A stretch of DNA of 64,000 bases from an uncultured Pseudomonadales bacterium (lineage in GTDB: Bacteria > Pseudomonadota > Gammaproteobacteria > Pseudomonadales > Cellvibrionaceae), in NCBI GenBank assembly GCA_947489425.1, contig CANLDL010000001.1, forward strand, positions 186,001 through 250,000, read 5' to 3'. Shown in pieces: positions 28,079 through 37,711 of this stretch. Made by a program: the position numbers and the translations under genes. The first letter of the stretch is position 1. The number at the start of each line of letters is the position of its first letter. Below the pieces are notes generated by a model. The model saw only the letters and a list, made by a program, of their open reading frames with translations. It was not told where the DNA came from and searched no databases.

Positions 28079-28255
28079 CGCATTCACTCCTGCTTTGTTT
28101 GTTGTTTATCACAGTACTGTGTATTTATGTCACCTTTGTGACACTAGAGGAAGAGAATAAAATTTATTGTATTTACCTTTAGAGCTAGTGTTTGCAGCTT
28201 AATGAGATGATATGATCGCGGCATAAAAATACTGACAATGAAGAGGATAAGTTAG

Positions 28256-28873
28256 GTGCAAAATCAATTAAAAGTAATGCTTGAGTTACAAGATGCTATG
28301 AATACCCGTGTACATAGCGAGTGGCGTGAGCAGGGGTTTGAGTGGTATCGAGCGATATGGATTGAATCAGCTGAATTAATGGATCATTACGGCTGGAAAT
28401 GGTGGAAGCACCAAAAGCCTGATGTTGAACAAGTAAAGCTTGAGCTGATTGATATTTGGCATTTTGGTTTAAGCATCTTACTCATTAATAAAGCCTCTAT
28501 CGAGTCAATTGCAGAGCAGGTAACTGCTGCACAAAATACACCCAAAGCCGATGATTTTAAAATTAGCCTTGAGGCTTTTACAGCTTATACGCTGGCTGAG
28601 AAGGACTTCTCCGTTAGCCTGTTTGTAGCGCTTCTTAAAGGTATGGATATGAGCTTCGATGACCTTTATTCGGGGTATGTGGGTAAAAATGTCCTTAACT
28701 TCTTTAGGCAAGATCACGGCTATAAAGACGGGACTTATCAAAAATTATGGGATGGTCGCGAGGATAACGAACACTTGGTTGAAGTGGTAGCTGAGTTGGA
28801 TGTTAGCGATGCACAGTTTAGCGCCAAGCTGTATCAATCCCTTAAAACACGTTATGAGGCATGCTTATCTTAA
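28256..28873 (+). CDS. Dimeric dUTP diphosphatase
   Basis: A 205-residue all-alpha dUTPase (dUTPase_2, MazG-like superfamily), unrelated to trimeric Dut. The metal-binding acidic pattern is visible in WIESAELMDHYGWKWWK and ELIDIWHFGLSIL, with further conserved LFVALLKGMDMSFDDLY. It hydrolyses dUTP (and dUDP) to dUMP, which protects DNA from uracil and feeds dTMP synthesis. The start is GTG, preceded by GAGGATAAG. It is a monocistronic unit upstream of mdh. Confidence 0.88.
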   Translation: MQNQLKVMLELQDAMNTRVHSEWREQGFEWYRAIWIESAELMDHYGWKWWKHQKPDVEQVKLELIDIWHFGLSILLINKASIESIAEQVTAAQNTPKADDFKISLEAFTAYTLAEKDFSVSLFVALLKGMDMSFDDLYSGYVGKNVLNFFRQDHGYKDGTYQKLWDGREDNEHLVEVVAELDVSDAQFSAKLYQSLKTRYEACLS

Positions 28874-28913
28874 GCAAATACGCTTAAAGGGATGAAATTA
28901 TTGAAAAAAACTC

Positions 28914-28926
28914 TATAATGCGCACC
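28914..28926 (+). promoter_or_regulatory. Candidate mdh promoter -10 and discriminator
   Basis: A perfect TATAAT at 28914-28919 is followed by GCGCACC, identical to the bases after the -10 of both tRNA operons here. No good -35 lies 17 bp upstream; GATGAA at 28891 is the best candidate. The leader to the mdh start is about 110 nt. Confidence 0.5.
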
Positions 28927-29033
28927 TTTATAATTTTTAGCATAACCATTGCTAGCTTTATTTAAGTCGCTACTTTCTATATTTTTATTATTTTAAGTGG
29001 GTCTTTTTAAATTACATCAACTGGAGAGACAAC

Positions 29034-30014
29034 GTGAAAGCACCTGTACGAGTTGCCATAACTGGCGCCGCTGGCCAAATTAGTTATTCTTTATTGTTCC
29101 GCATAGCTGCGGGCCAAATGTTAGGCGAAGATCAGCCCGTTATTCTTCAATTATTGGAAATTACACCTGCGCTGAATGCACTTAAAGGTGTTGCAATGGA
29201 GTTAGACGACTGTGCGTTTCCATTACTAGCCGGTATTGTACAAACCGACGACGCCAATGTTGCCTTTAAAGACGCAGACTACGCATTACTTGTTGGTGCT
29301 CGTCCTCGTGGACCAGGTATGGAGCGTAAAGACTTACTAGAAGCTAATGCTGCGATCTTCTCTGCACAAGGTAAAGCAATTAATGACGTTGCTTCACGCG
29401 ACATTAAAGTATTGGTTGTTGGTAACCCAGCAAATACTAACGCTGTTATTACTCAGCGTAACGCGCCAGACATCGATCCGCGTAACTTTACAGCGATGAC
29501 CCGCCTTGACCACAACCGTGCATTAACGCAGTTAGGTCAAAAAACCGGTACTAGCATTAATGAGATCAACAAAGTATTGATCTGGGGTAACCACTCAGCA
29601 ACTCAGTATCCAGACATTCATCATGCATCAGTAGCTGGCAAGCCTGCAATGGAGCTTATTGATCAAGCATGGTATGAAGAAGACTTTATCCCAACCGTAC
29701 AAAAACGTGGTGCAGCTATTATTGATGCACGTGGTGCATCTTCTGCAGCGTCTGCTGCAAATGCCGCCATTGACCATGTTCGTACTTGGGTAATGGGTAC
29801 AGAAGAAGGCGATTGGACAAGTATGGGTGTTTACAGCGATGGTAGCTACGGCATTCAAGAAGGTTTAATTTACTCTTTCCCATGTGTTTGTAAAAATGGC
29901 GACTGGGAAATTGTTCAAGGCGTTGAGATCAATGATTTTTCTCGTCAAAAAATGTCAGAGACAGAGCAAGAATTAGCCGAAGAGCGTGACGCCGTTGCTC
30001 ACCTTCTTCCTTAA
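29034..30014 (+). CDS. mdh: Malate dehydrogenase (NAD)
   Basis: A 326-residue malate dehydrogenase of the longer, cytosolic-like type found in Burkholderia and many marine bacteria, not the 312-residue E. coli type. Seen are the NAD loop [16 protein letters not shown], the substrate-arginine loop [29 protein letters not shown] and the catalytic His in [11 protein letters not shown]. It interconverts malate and oxaloacetate in the TCA cycle and so supplies the oxaloacetate needed by the methylcitrate synthase encoded later in the window. The start is GTG with GGAGAG upstream. An intrinsic terminator follows. Confidence 0.95.
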   Translation: MKAPVRVAITGAAGQISYSLLFRIAAGQMLGEDQPVILQLLEITPALNALKGVAMELDDCAFPLLAGIVQTDDANVAFKDADYALLVGARPRGPGMERKDLLEANAAIFSAQGKAINDVASRDIKVLVVGNPANTNAVITQRNAPDIDPRNFTAMTRLDHNRALTQLGQKTGTSINEINKVLIWGNHSATQYPDIHHASVAGKPAMELIDQAWYEEDFIPTVQKRGAAIIDARGASSAASAANAAIDHVRTWVMGTEEGDWTSMGVYSDGSYGIQEGLIYSFPCVCKNGDWEIVQGVEINDFSRQKMSETEQELAEERDAVAHLLP

Positions 30015-30062
30015 GGTTAATTTGCTTAACAGAGCTAATACCCTTTAACGTATTAGTCGTAT

Positions 30063-30089
30063 AAAACGCGGGCACTGCTCGCGTTTTTT
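30063..30089 (+). terminator. Rho-independent terminator of mdh
   Basis: An 8-bp stem (AAAACGCG with CGCGTTTT), 9-nt loop and trailing T run, 48 bp after the mdh stop. Confidence 0.8.
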
Positions 30090-30148
30090 GTATCTGCTCC
30101 ATTATTAAATTCGCTAACCACACAAAAATTAACAAAGGTATGTAATTT

Positions 30149-30634
30149 ATGGCATCTTCTATAAATCCACCCAAAATCGGTAATAAAGCTCCTGCATTTA
30201 CACTAAAGAATCAACAAGGCGAAAAGGTAAGCCTCAAAGATTATGCCGGTAAGAAAAACGTTGTTATCTATTTTTACCCCAAAGCAATGACACCGGGTTG
30301 TACGGTACAAGCTTGTGGTATTCGCGATACCCAAAAAGAACTTGCCGAACGTGATACTGTGGTTTTTGGTATTAGCCCAGACCCCGTTGAGCGTTTACAG
30401 AAGTTTATCGATAAACAAGATTTAAACTTTGATTTACTCTCGGATGAAGACCACGCACTTGCCGATAAATACGGTATTTGGGCGCTAAAAAAGTTTATGG
30501 GTAAGGAATTTATGGGCATTGTGCGTACGACCTTTGTTATCGATAAAGAGTCTCGCCTAGTGGGAGTTATGGATAAATTTAAAACCAAAACACATCACGA
30601 AGATCTATTAGCCTTTTTAGATGAGCACTTATAA
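30149..30634 (+). CDS. bcp: Thioredoxin-dependent peroxiredoxin Bcp
   Basis: A 161-residue Bcp/PrxQ protein. The peroxidatic cysteine is Cys51 in AMTPGCTVQACG, with a second cysteine five residues later at Cys56, the atypical two-Cys arrangement of PrxQ. VIYFYPKA and RTTFVID are conserved fold elements. It reduces hydrogen peroxide and organic hydroperoxides with thioredoxin in the cytoplasm. It is probably its own transcription unit: mdh ends in a terminator upstream. The 273-bp region after it carries an 18-bp inverted repeat described separately. Confidence 0.93.
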   Translation: MASSINPPKIGNKAPAFTLKNQQGEKVSLKDYAGKKNVVIYFYPKAMTPGCTVQACGIRDTQKELAERDTVVFGISPDPVERLQKFIDKQDLNFDLLSDEDHALADKYGIWALKKFMGKEFMGIVRTTFVIDKESRLVGVMDKFKTKTHHEDLLAFLDEHL

Positions 30635-30783
30635 GACTTTTGATTAACTAGTCTATAGTATTAGTTTTAACTATATTAAAAATATTCTTTAAAAACAAAG
30701 GCTAGTAGAGCATAGTTAAAGTTAAGTATTGGGCAGTTTGGCAAGTGTTTGTTTATTAATGATTTATATTGTGCAAAAAGCCA

Positions 30784-30801
30784 AGTAAATAACTATTTAC
30801 T
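30784..30801. repeat. 18-bp inverted repeat upstream of yajC
   Basis: Two perfect 8-bp arms AGTAAATA/TATTTACT flank a 2-bp centre, 107 bp before the yajC start. The AT-rich, tight symmetry fits an operator more than a terminator. No known site is recognised. Confidence 0.4.
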
Positions 30802-30907
30802 CAATATGATGGGTGCTTAAATGATTGATCGGTGGCGCTAAAAACGTTAGAGTGGCGCCTCTTTATCGAATTATTTATTTAACATTTATTTCTACAAAAG
30901 AGGTCTT

Positions 30908-31234
30908 ATGTCTTTCTTTATACCTAATGCACACGCGCAAGCCGGAGCACCTGGTGGCGATGGTTTAACAAGCTTATTGTTGATCGGCGGTATGTTTGTT
31001 TTGATGTATTTTATGATTATACGTCCACAGCGCAAACGCCAAAAAGATCACCAAGCACTGATTGAAAATGTGGGTAAAGGCGACGAAGTCGTTACTAATG
31101 GTGGTGTCCTTGGCAAGGTTGTTAAAGTCGACGAAAACTATATGGTGATCGAAGTTGCCAACAACGTTGAATTAAAGCTACAAAAAATTGCACTACATGC
31201 AGTCTTACCTAAGGGTACTATTAAAGCGATCTAA
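30908..31234 (+). CDS. yajC: Preprotein translocase subunit YajC
   Basis: A 108-residue single-pass membrane protein. The N-terminus PNAHAQAG leads into one helix (about residues 20-40) followed by the signature IIRPQRKRQKDHQALIENV and KGDEVVTNGGVLGKVVKVDE. YajC associates with SecDF-YidC at the Sec translocon. In most gammaproteobacteria yajC lies between tgt and secD; here neither secD nor secF follows, and a strong terminator closes a single-gene unit. It could be a relocated or a second copy. Confidence 0.9.
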   Translation: MSFFIPNAHAQAGAPGGDGLTSLLLIGGMFVLMYFMIIRPQRKRQKDHQALIENVGKGDEVVTNGGVLGKVVKVDENYMVIEVANNVELKLQKIALHAVLPKGTIKAI

Positions 31235-31263
31235 GCTGCTTTAGTCACTGCCGATTACTACAT

Positions 31264-31295
31264 AAAGCCATGGTGGTTCTCTCCATGGCTTTTTT
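31264..31295 (+). terminator. Rho-independent terminator of yajC
   Basis: A 10-bp stem (AAAGCCATGG with CCATGGCTTT), 7-nt loop and T run, 30 bp after the yajC stop. Confidence 0.88.
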
Positions 31296-31366
31296 GTTAT
31301 TGGCTACTCAATATTATTAAGCTATTTACCTTATAATTCCTTGAGCTTACCTAAAAGAGTATTTGC

Positions 31367-32431
31367 ATGACCATAAACACGGATTTAATCGATTGGCCTA
31401 AAAAATTGGATTTGGCCCTATTGCCAACGCCTTTGCAAAAGCTGGAGCGTTTATCTGCGAAGCTGGGTGGGCCAACGATTTGGATAAAGCGGGACGATCT
31501 TAGTGGTAGCCTGTTAAGTGGTAACAAAGTACGTAAACTGGAGTTTACGGTCGCTCATGCAAAAGCAGAAGGCAGTGAGGTGTTGATAACCTGCGGTGGT
31601 CTACAATCTAATCACTGTCGTGCGACAGCGGTTGTTGGTGCACAGTTAGGTATGCCTGTTCATCTAGTATTGAGAGGTACACTAGAAGAGGCTAAAAATG
31701 CCGAGCTAGATGGTAACTTACTATTAGATCATTTAGTGGGGGCTAAAGTAGATTACTATCCACGCGAAGACTACCAAAAAAACCTTAAAAATATATTGGC
31801 TAGTGTTAAAGAAGACTATCGTCTCAATGTACAAAAAGCGCATGTTATTCCAACGGGGGCGAGTGATGGCATTGGCTTATGGGGGTATGTGTCTGCTTGT
31901 AAGGAGTTGGCTGAGGATTTTAGGGTAAACCGGTTCTCTCCCGACCTTATTGTGACGGCAACGGGTTCTGGCGGTACGCAGGCAGGGCTTACCTTAGGAG
32001 CTAAACTCTTTGACTTTGGCTGTAATGTGCTTGGCTTTGCTGTGTGTGATGATACTGCTTATTTTAAGCGCAAAGTAACCGCAGATATTACTGAATTCAA
32101 AGTACGCTATGCACAGCGTTTTGATGCGAGCTTTACTGGGGCGAATAGGGATGTTTTTTCTGAGGCGATGGCTGGCATATACACTAATGAGCAGTATATT
32201 GGTGATGGTTATGCCATTGCCTCTGACGAAGTGTTGAGGAGTATTATTATGCTTTCTCGCCTTGAAGGTATTGTTCTCGACCCTGTCTATACAGGTAAAG
32301 CGTTTCATGGCTTAATACAAGAAATTAAAAAGGGTCGTTTTAATCACCTCGAGAACATTGTGTTTTTGCATACAGGGGGAGGTTTTGGTCTCTTCCCCTA
32401 TAAGGACCGCTTACAAAAATTGATGAGCTGA
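31367..32431 (+). CDS. D-cysteine desulfhydrase / ACC deaminase family PLP enzyme
   Basis: A 354-residue fold-type II PLP enzyme. The opening LPTPLQKLERLSAKLGGPTIWIKRDDLSG and SGNKVRKLEF, with the PLP-binding lysine in GNK, match E. coli DcyD and ACC deaminases. CGGLQSNHCRATA is the substrate-carboxylate loop and TGSGGTQAG binds the PLP phosphate. D-cysteine desulfhydrase releases sulfide, pyruvate and ammonia. The ACC deaminase alternative cannot be excluded from motifs alone. It is flanked by yajC and a nucleotidase, with no pathway partner in view. Confidence 0.85.
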   Translation: MTINTDLIDWPKKLDLALLPTPLQKLERLSAKLGGPTIWIKRDDLSGSLLSGNKVRKLEFTVAHAKAEGSEVLITCGGLQSNHCRATAVVGAQLGMPVHLVLRGTLEEAKNAELDGNLLLDHLVGAKVDYYPREDYQKNLKNILASVKEDYRLNVQKAHVIPTGASDGIGLWGYVSACKELAEDFRVNRFSPDLIVTATGSGGTQAGLTLGAKLFDFGCNVLGFAVCDDTAYFKRKVTADITEFKVRYAQRFDASFTGANRDVFSEAMAGIYTNEQYIGDGYAIASDEVLRSIIMLSRLEGIVLDPVYTGKAFHGLIQEIKKGRFNHLENIVFLHTGGGFGLFPYKDRLQKLMS

Positions 32432-32522
32432 TTTTAGGCTTTTGTTTTTAAAAACATATGCTTATACTTGCTTTTTAAAGTTAAATGTTTCTTTGCTACG
32501 CTACTAATTACTGATAAACCCT

Positions 32523-33416
32523 ATGTCTATAAATCACGAAAGAAAACTCGTCATCGCTATATCATCTAGGGCTTTATTCGATTTAACCGACAGCCATAAA
32601 GTGTATGTGGAAAACGGTCTTGCGGCTTATTCGAAGTATCAAATTGAGCGTGAGAGTGAGCGTCTCAAACCTGGTGATGCTTTCACATTGGTGAAGAAGC
32701 TATTACATCTTAATGAGCGCTTAGGTGAAGATCGTGTCGAGATTGTTTTAATGTCACGTAACAGTGCAGATACAGGCTTGCGCATTTTTAATTCGATTGA
32801 AGCTTATGGGCTTAATATTACTCGTGCAGCTTTTAGTAGTGGGGTGAGTCCCTATCGCTATATCGAAGCATTTGATTGTGATTTATTCTTGTCCCTCGAT
32901 GCAGAAGATGTACAAGGTGCACTAGCACAGGGGATTGCCGCAGCGACTTTATTGCCCTCACGTAATGGTAACGAGCACGAGCAACTACGCTTTGCATTTG
33001 ATGGTGATGCTGTATTGTTCTCCGATGAATCTGAGCGTATTTATAAAGAAAAAGGCTTAGGCGCATTTACTGAAAACGAAAGAGCTGCTGCTAAAAAGCC
33101 CTTGTCAGGTGGGCCTTTTAAGGCATTTTTATCTGCTTTGCATAGTTTACAAGCACAATTTGATAGCGATGAATGCCCAATACGTACCGCATTGGTGACA
33201 GCTCGCTCAGCACCTGCTCACGAGCGTGTTATTCGTACACTTAGAGCATGGAATGTAAGGATCGATGAGTCACTATTTTTGGGCGGCTTGCCAAAGGGCA
33301 AATTTCTCAAAGCTTATGGCGCCGATGTGTTCTTTGATGACCAGCCACTGCATTGTGATTCAGCTAAAGACCATGTTGCTACGGGCCATGTTCCCCATGG
33401 CGTTGCCAATGAGTAG
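32523..33416 (+). CDS. Cytosolic-type 5'-nucleotidase
   Basis: A 297-residue protein of the 5'-nucleotidase family related to eukaryotic cytosolic NT5C1 (PF06189), from memory of its conserved blocks: LVIAISSRALFDL with the entry loop, VEIVLMSRNSADTGLRIFNSIEAYGL, LSLDAEDVQGAL and FAFDGDAVLFSDESE. DGDAVLFSDESE contains the second acidic motif of the HAD-like fold. Expected reaction: dephosphorylation of nucleoside monophosphates. No signal peptide. It starts 91 bp after the PLP enzyme and may be cotranscribed. Confidence 0.82.
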   Translation: MSINHERKLVIAISSRALFDLTDSHKVYVENGLAAYSKYQIERESERLKPGDAFTLVKKLLHLNERLGEDRVEIVLMSRNSADTGLRIFNSIEAYGLNITRAAFSSGVSPYRYIEAFDCDLFLSLDAEDVQGALAQGIAAATLLPSRNGNEHEQLRFAFDGDAVLFSDESERIYKEKGLGAFTENERAAAKKPLSGGPFKAFLSALHSLQAQFDSDECPIRTALVTARSAPAHERVIRTLRAWNVRIDESLFLGGLPKGKFLKAYGADVFFDDQPLHCDSAKDHVATGHVPHGVANE

Positions 33417-33623
33417 ATAGTAGCTGGCCGATAATTCATTTTGCAGGATTATATGCTAAGTCACTAAATGTTTAGATACATTGCTTTCTATTCCCAAACT
33501 ATCTATTGATAAACTTCACACCTTTAAAAATCCTGCTATTCTCAATAAAGAACACTCGATTTAAGAGTTTCTTTTATTAACACCTAGGGCGCAAAATATG
33601 CGCCAGTATTCAGGGTTATTTTT

Positions 33624-34148
33624 GTGATTAAAACTATATTGTTAGCCATAGATCTTACGGTTTTTACTTCTTGTTTATTGCAGCACGGCGCAGAGCTTGC
33701 CAAAAAGCATGATGCAAAACTCGTTGTTGTACACGCCGTTGAGCCGCTAGGAATGCTAGGTCATGCATTGATCAATGCTTATGTTGACCCAGACTCTAGC
33801 CGTGAAATTACAACCAAGGGCTTAGATTCGATGGTGAGAGAGGTTAAAGCTCAGGTGGTTGATGCTTTGACTGATGAATTTGTCGACGGTGGGGTAGATC
33901 TTCTTAAGTTAGGAGAGGTAATTGTTAAATCTGGAATTCCTGAGGATGTAATTTTAGAAGCTGCGGCTAATATAGAAGCAGATCTCGTCATGCTAGGTAG
34001 TAATTCTCCCGATACCGAATCCCCTGTTAGTCTAGGGCGGGTCTCTCAAAAAGTGCTAAGCCGTTCTAAGGTTCCTGTCTATATTATCCCTAATCTGCCA
34101 ATGTCATGGCAGCAAAGCGACAATCAAAATCAGCTTGGGCTTTGGTAG
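33624..34148 (+). CDS. Universal stress protein (UspA family)
   Basis: A 174-residue single USP domain. It begins IKTILLAIDLTVFTSCLLQHGAELAKKHDAKLVVVHAV, and ends with VMLGSNSPDTESPVSLGRVSQKVLSRSKVPVYIIP, which includes the G-x2-G-x9-G-like nucleotide loop in modified form (GSNS, then LGRVSQKVL). It may bind ATP or not. The start is GTG at 33624 without a strong ribosome site. It is a stand-alone unit; the following 227 bp belong to the cysB upstream region. Confidence 0.87.
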   Translation: MIKTILLAIDLTVFTSCLLQHGAELAKKHDAKLVVVHAVEPLGMLGHALINAYVDPDSSREITTKGLDSMVREVKAQVVDALTDEFVDGGVDLLKLGEVIVKSGIPEDVILEAAANIEADLVMLGSNSPDTESPVSLGRVSQKVLSRSKVPVYIIPNLPMSWQQSDNQNQLGLW

Positions 34149-34237
34149 TTTTCTTTTGGATTATTTTGGTAAGATCGCATATAAACCTCCCAAGTCGCTA
34201 GCCAATCTATAGAGATATAGTCTAAAGTTATAAATAA

Positions 34238-34251
34238 TATGATTTATCATA
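34238..34251. promoter_or_regulatory. Palindrome in the cysB upstream region
   Basis: TATGAT-TT-ATCATA is a perfect 14-bp inverted repeat 125 bp before the cysB start. It may be part of an autoregulatory site, since CysB binds AT-rich half sites, but the match is based on symmetry only. Confidence 0.3.
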
Positions 34252-34354
34252 AGATTTATGGCAAAAACATTGGCAAAAAGTCTCAAGTCGAACTATTCTC
34301 TAAAAGAATATTTACTCGCATTTTTATAACTTGTATTCGACTGTTGTATTTTAA

Positions 34355-35350
<996 letters not shown>

Positions 35351-35410
35351 TCGTTTGTAGGCTTGTTTACACACAGTAGATGAGCCTTCTTGGCTTGGGT
35401 ATTTGTTTCT

Positions 35411-35866
35411 ATGCCTATCAAAAAATTCTTATTTGTTGCTGTTGGTGCACTCACTGCTATCAATGTCTCTATTTTTGGCACCTTGTATATCGTCGATTTG
35501 ATGGCAGGTCCTACCCCTGATGAGATAGCTGCACTTAAAAAAGCAGAGCAGTTGGCTGCCAAACAACGTATTTACGATCAATTACCCCCAGTCGAAGAAT
35601 TTAAGTCAAAGGCGAATTATATTCGCTCTATTGGCGAAGCTGCATCGCTATGTGAAGAGAGACTACGGCAGGCTGTTACGGTTCCATTCAGTTCCGAAGT
35701 GAATATGATTGAGAGTCGTTACCTCCAAAAGTCAGAGCTCTATAAGATCTATATTTACTATGAAACCGTTGCACTCCCCAATAAACCTAGCGAAGCCTTT
35801 AAAGCAAATTGTGTTGTTTCAGGTGAAAAGCGGGTAGTAGAGGTGTGGAAGATAGCGGCACAATAA
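35411..35866 (+). CDS. Single-pass membrane protein of unknown function
   Basis: A 151-residue protein with one N-terminal helix (KKFLFVAVGALTAINVSIFGTLYIVDLM) and a charged exported domain. EEFKSKANYIRSIGEAASLCEERLRQAV and YIYYETVALPN suggest a small mixed alpha/beta domain with two cysteines. Not recognised. I use the ATG at 35411; a TTG seven codons earlier is less likely. It follows cysB by 60 bp and may be cotranscribed. Confidence 0.7.
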   Translation: MPIKKFLFVAVGALTAINVSIFGTLYIVDLMAGPTPDEIAALKKAEQLAAKQRIYDQLPPVEEFKSKANYIRSIGEAASLCEERLRQAVTVPFSSEVNMIESRYLQKSELYKIYIYYETVALPNKPSEAFKANCVVSGEKRVVEVWKIAAQ

Positions 35867-36097
35867 AAGTTATCCCTATAATTTTTTATTTTAGTTTTAT
35901 TTATAGCTCTTTTGGTTGTCGTGAAACATTTGGTCGATATAACAGCTGTTTGGTTGTTTTTAATACTATATGTGGTGCCTGTTATTTATCTTAAACACAA
36001 TTTGTAGTTATTAAGTTCTTTTTTATCAGTGGCTTATAGAGGTTTTTTAAATAACTCAATAAGTTACTTTTATGTCTTTTAATTTCAATTTCTTATA

Positions 36098-36113
36098 TGT
36101 TTCACGTGAAAAT
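36098..36113. other. parS-like palindrome (candidate ParB binding site)
   Basis: TGTTTCACGTGAAAAT agrees with the widely conserved ParB site TGTTTCACGTGAAACA at 14 of 16 positions, including the whole central TTTCACGTGAAA. It lies in a 391-bp intergenic region (35867-36257), the longest non-coding stretch here. A second partial copy, CGTGAAACA, is at 35920-35928. No parAB or DnaA box cluster is visible, and the rest of this region is plain AT-rich DNA. Confidence 0.6.
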
Positions 36114-36257
36114 ATGGTTTTTGGGAGTATTGCTTATATACCGGCCCAGTGTATTCACTATTTAACTTTTTATATAACTCGGTATGATTTTGTATCGAGA
36201 GCTAACCATTTTTAATATTAACAATAACATTCAGTTTTAATACGATATTTAAACAAT

Positions 36258-37316
36258 ATGAAAAATATAAAATACGCACTACTTTTTCTCACTATATTAT
36301 TTTTGGTGGGTTGCACGACTGTACAAAAGTCCGCATTTGATGGGCAGACTAAAAAATTGGATTTTAGCCAAAACTCTTACTTTGTATTGGGTGTCGAGAT
36401 TGATCATGCATTTAACCCAAGATTTAATCCAAATAGGCAAATTACATTATATATTGAAAAAGTTGGCCCTAAGAATCAAGCAGACTACATTCAATTGTTA
36501 TTGAAGCCCAAGGAATTTGAGCGTGAACCGAACGGGGCAGTTTCTGGCTATTTTAGAGGGGCGTTACCACCGGGTAATTATGTATTAAAAAGTGTTTCTG
36601 GTGAGGCAGCTATATTCCCGGCTCTTGGAAAATATTATCTTCCAATGCAAAGCCCTTTTACTTTGGGGCAAAACGAAGTGGTATATTTAGGAAAACTAAG
36701 AGCACGGACACGAAAAAAGCGCAAAGGTGAGTTTACTGCAGGTCCAATTGCTCCAGTAATACCGCAGTCTATAGCGGGCTTTTCTTCTAGCACCTTTGAT
36801 GTTGAAATCTCCGATGACGCAGAATATGCAAAGGTATGGGTGCGTAAAGCATACCCATCATTAGCTAATGAAGAGTTATCTATTAGACTCTTACCTAAAT
36901 ATGATCGCAGTCAGTTTGATAGAAAAAATGCTGAGCCACAACCTGATCCAGTCTTTCTAAATAAAAAAGAGGTGGCTATTGCAGTATCTGGCTCTGCTTA
37001 TCCTGATACTGTCGCTGAATTAAAATCCCCCATTTCTAAAGACTTTCGGCGTGTAGCACGAATAGCGCATAAAAATAAATTATATAGGGATAGTGGTGTT
37101 TTGAATGCGATTGTTGATCGTGTAGAACAAGCAATACAAAGCCCTAATATTGTTGCAGATAATCTACAGATAGATGCTTTTGCATATTGTATGATAATTC
37201 TTGGTGAGGTGAATACTAGCCAAAGTGAAGAATTATTGAATAAAGTTAAGCAAAGTGCATTACCTAAATCAATCAAAAGTCGTGCAGCTAGTGCGTTAAA
37301 GCGAATGAAGAGATGA
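36258..37316 (+). CDS. Lipoprotein of unknown function
   Basis: A 352-residue protein with a lipoprotein signal: hydrophobic core then lipobox LVGC at residues 16-19. The mature part shows beta-rich segments such as NSYFVLGVEIDHAF, GAVSGYFRGALPPGNYVLKSV and FTLGQNEVVYLGKL, the last two resembling carboxypeptidase-regulatory or DUF2846-like proteins. The C-terminal 90 residues are helical and lysine-rich (ARIAHKNKLYRDSG...ALKRMKR). Probable outer-membrane lipoprotein. I do not recognise the family. It follows the parS-like region and has no close neighbour. Confidence 0.65.
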   Translation: MKNIKYALLFLTILFLVGCTTVQKSAFDGQTKKLDFSQNSYFVLGVEIDHAFNPRFNPNRQITLYIEKVGPKNQADYIQLLLKPKEFEREPNGAVSGYFRGALPPGNYVLKSVSGEAAIFPALGKYYLPMQSPFTLGQNEVVYLGKLRARTRKKRKGEFTAGPIAPVIPQSIAGFSSSTFDVEISDDAEYAKVWVRKAYPSLANEELSIRLLPKYDRSQFDRKNAEPQPDPVFLNKKEVAIAVSGSAYPDTVAELKSPISKDFRRVARIAHKNKLYRDSGVLNAIVDRVEQAIQSPNIVADNLQIDAFAYCMIILGEVNTSQSEELLNKVKQSALPKSIKSRAASALKRMKR

Positions 37317-37461
37317 TAGGCCACTATAGCTTGGTCTTTAAGCTCATTTCTTCAAATTAGCAACACTGAGCACCTGCACTGACATTCAAATGATCTGGGT
37401 ATAGATTGTGGTTTGACGTAAATACCTGTAAATATCAAGAGAATGGAAGGTATATTGATAG

Positions 37462-37698
37462 ATGAAAAAACTTAAAAATGAAAAAGAGCTTGTCAAAAAA
37501 GCCATTTTAGAAGGTGTCAAGTATGGCGAGAGTCGAGGCGTTGTTGAGTTTGAGGCTACAGATTCTGCTGCCGAAAAAATAGAATATATTTACCGCTTGT
37601 TGGTCCATGATAACGTTATTCAGCCCATTCCAGAAGATCAAATATCGCAGCTTACTATGAAGCATAAACTGGCTATTTGGGCGTCTAAGATTAAATAG
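37462..37698 (+). CDS. Small protein, probable DUF5062 family
   Basis: A 78-residue soluble, charged protein. The pattern KKLKNEKELVKKAILEGV, KIEYIYRLLVHDNVIQP and MKHKLAIWASK matches my memory of the DUF5062 family in Vibrio and related bacteria. It has no catalytic motif and probably folds as a helical bundle. GGAAGG is well placed before the ATG. It converges with pabB with only 13 bp between the stops. Confidence 0.72.
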   Translation: MKKLKNEKELVKKAILEGVKYGESRGVVEFEATDSAAEKIEYIYRLLVHDNVIQPIPEDQISQLTMKHKLAIWASKIK

Positions 37699-37711
37699 TT
37701 ACCTGTTGATG

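Noticed and set aside
28901..28906. TTGAAA as the -35 box of mdh
   Set aside because: It is only seven bases from the TATAAT, far too close for a sigma-70 promoter.
30832..30858. Repeated GTGGCGC 20 bp apart upstream of yajC as a regulator site
   Set aside because: Only two short copies are present; the distance suits two helical turns, but nothing else supports it.
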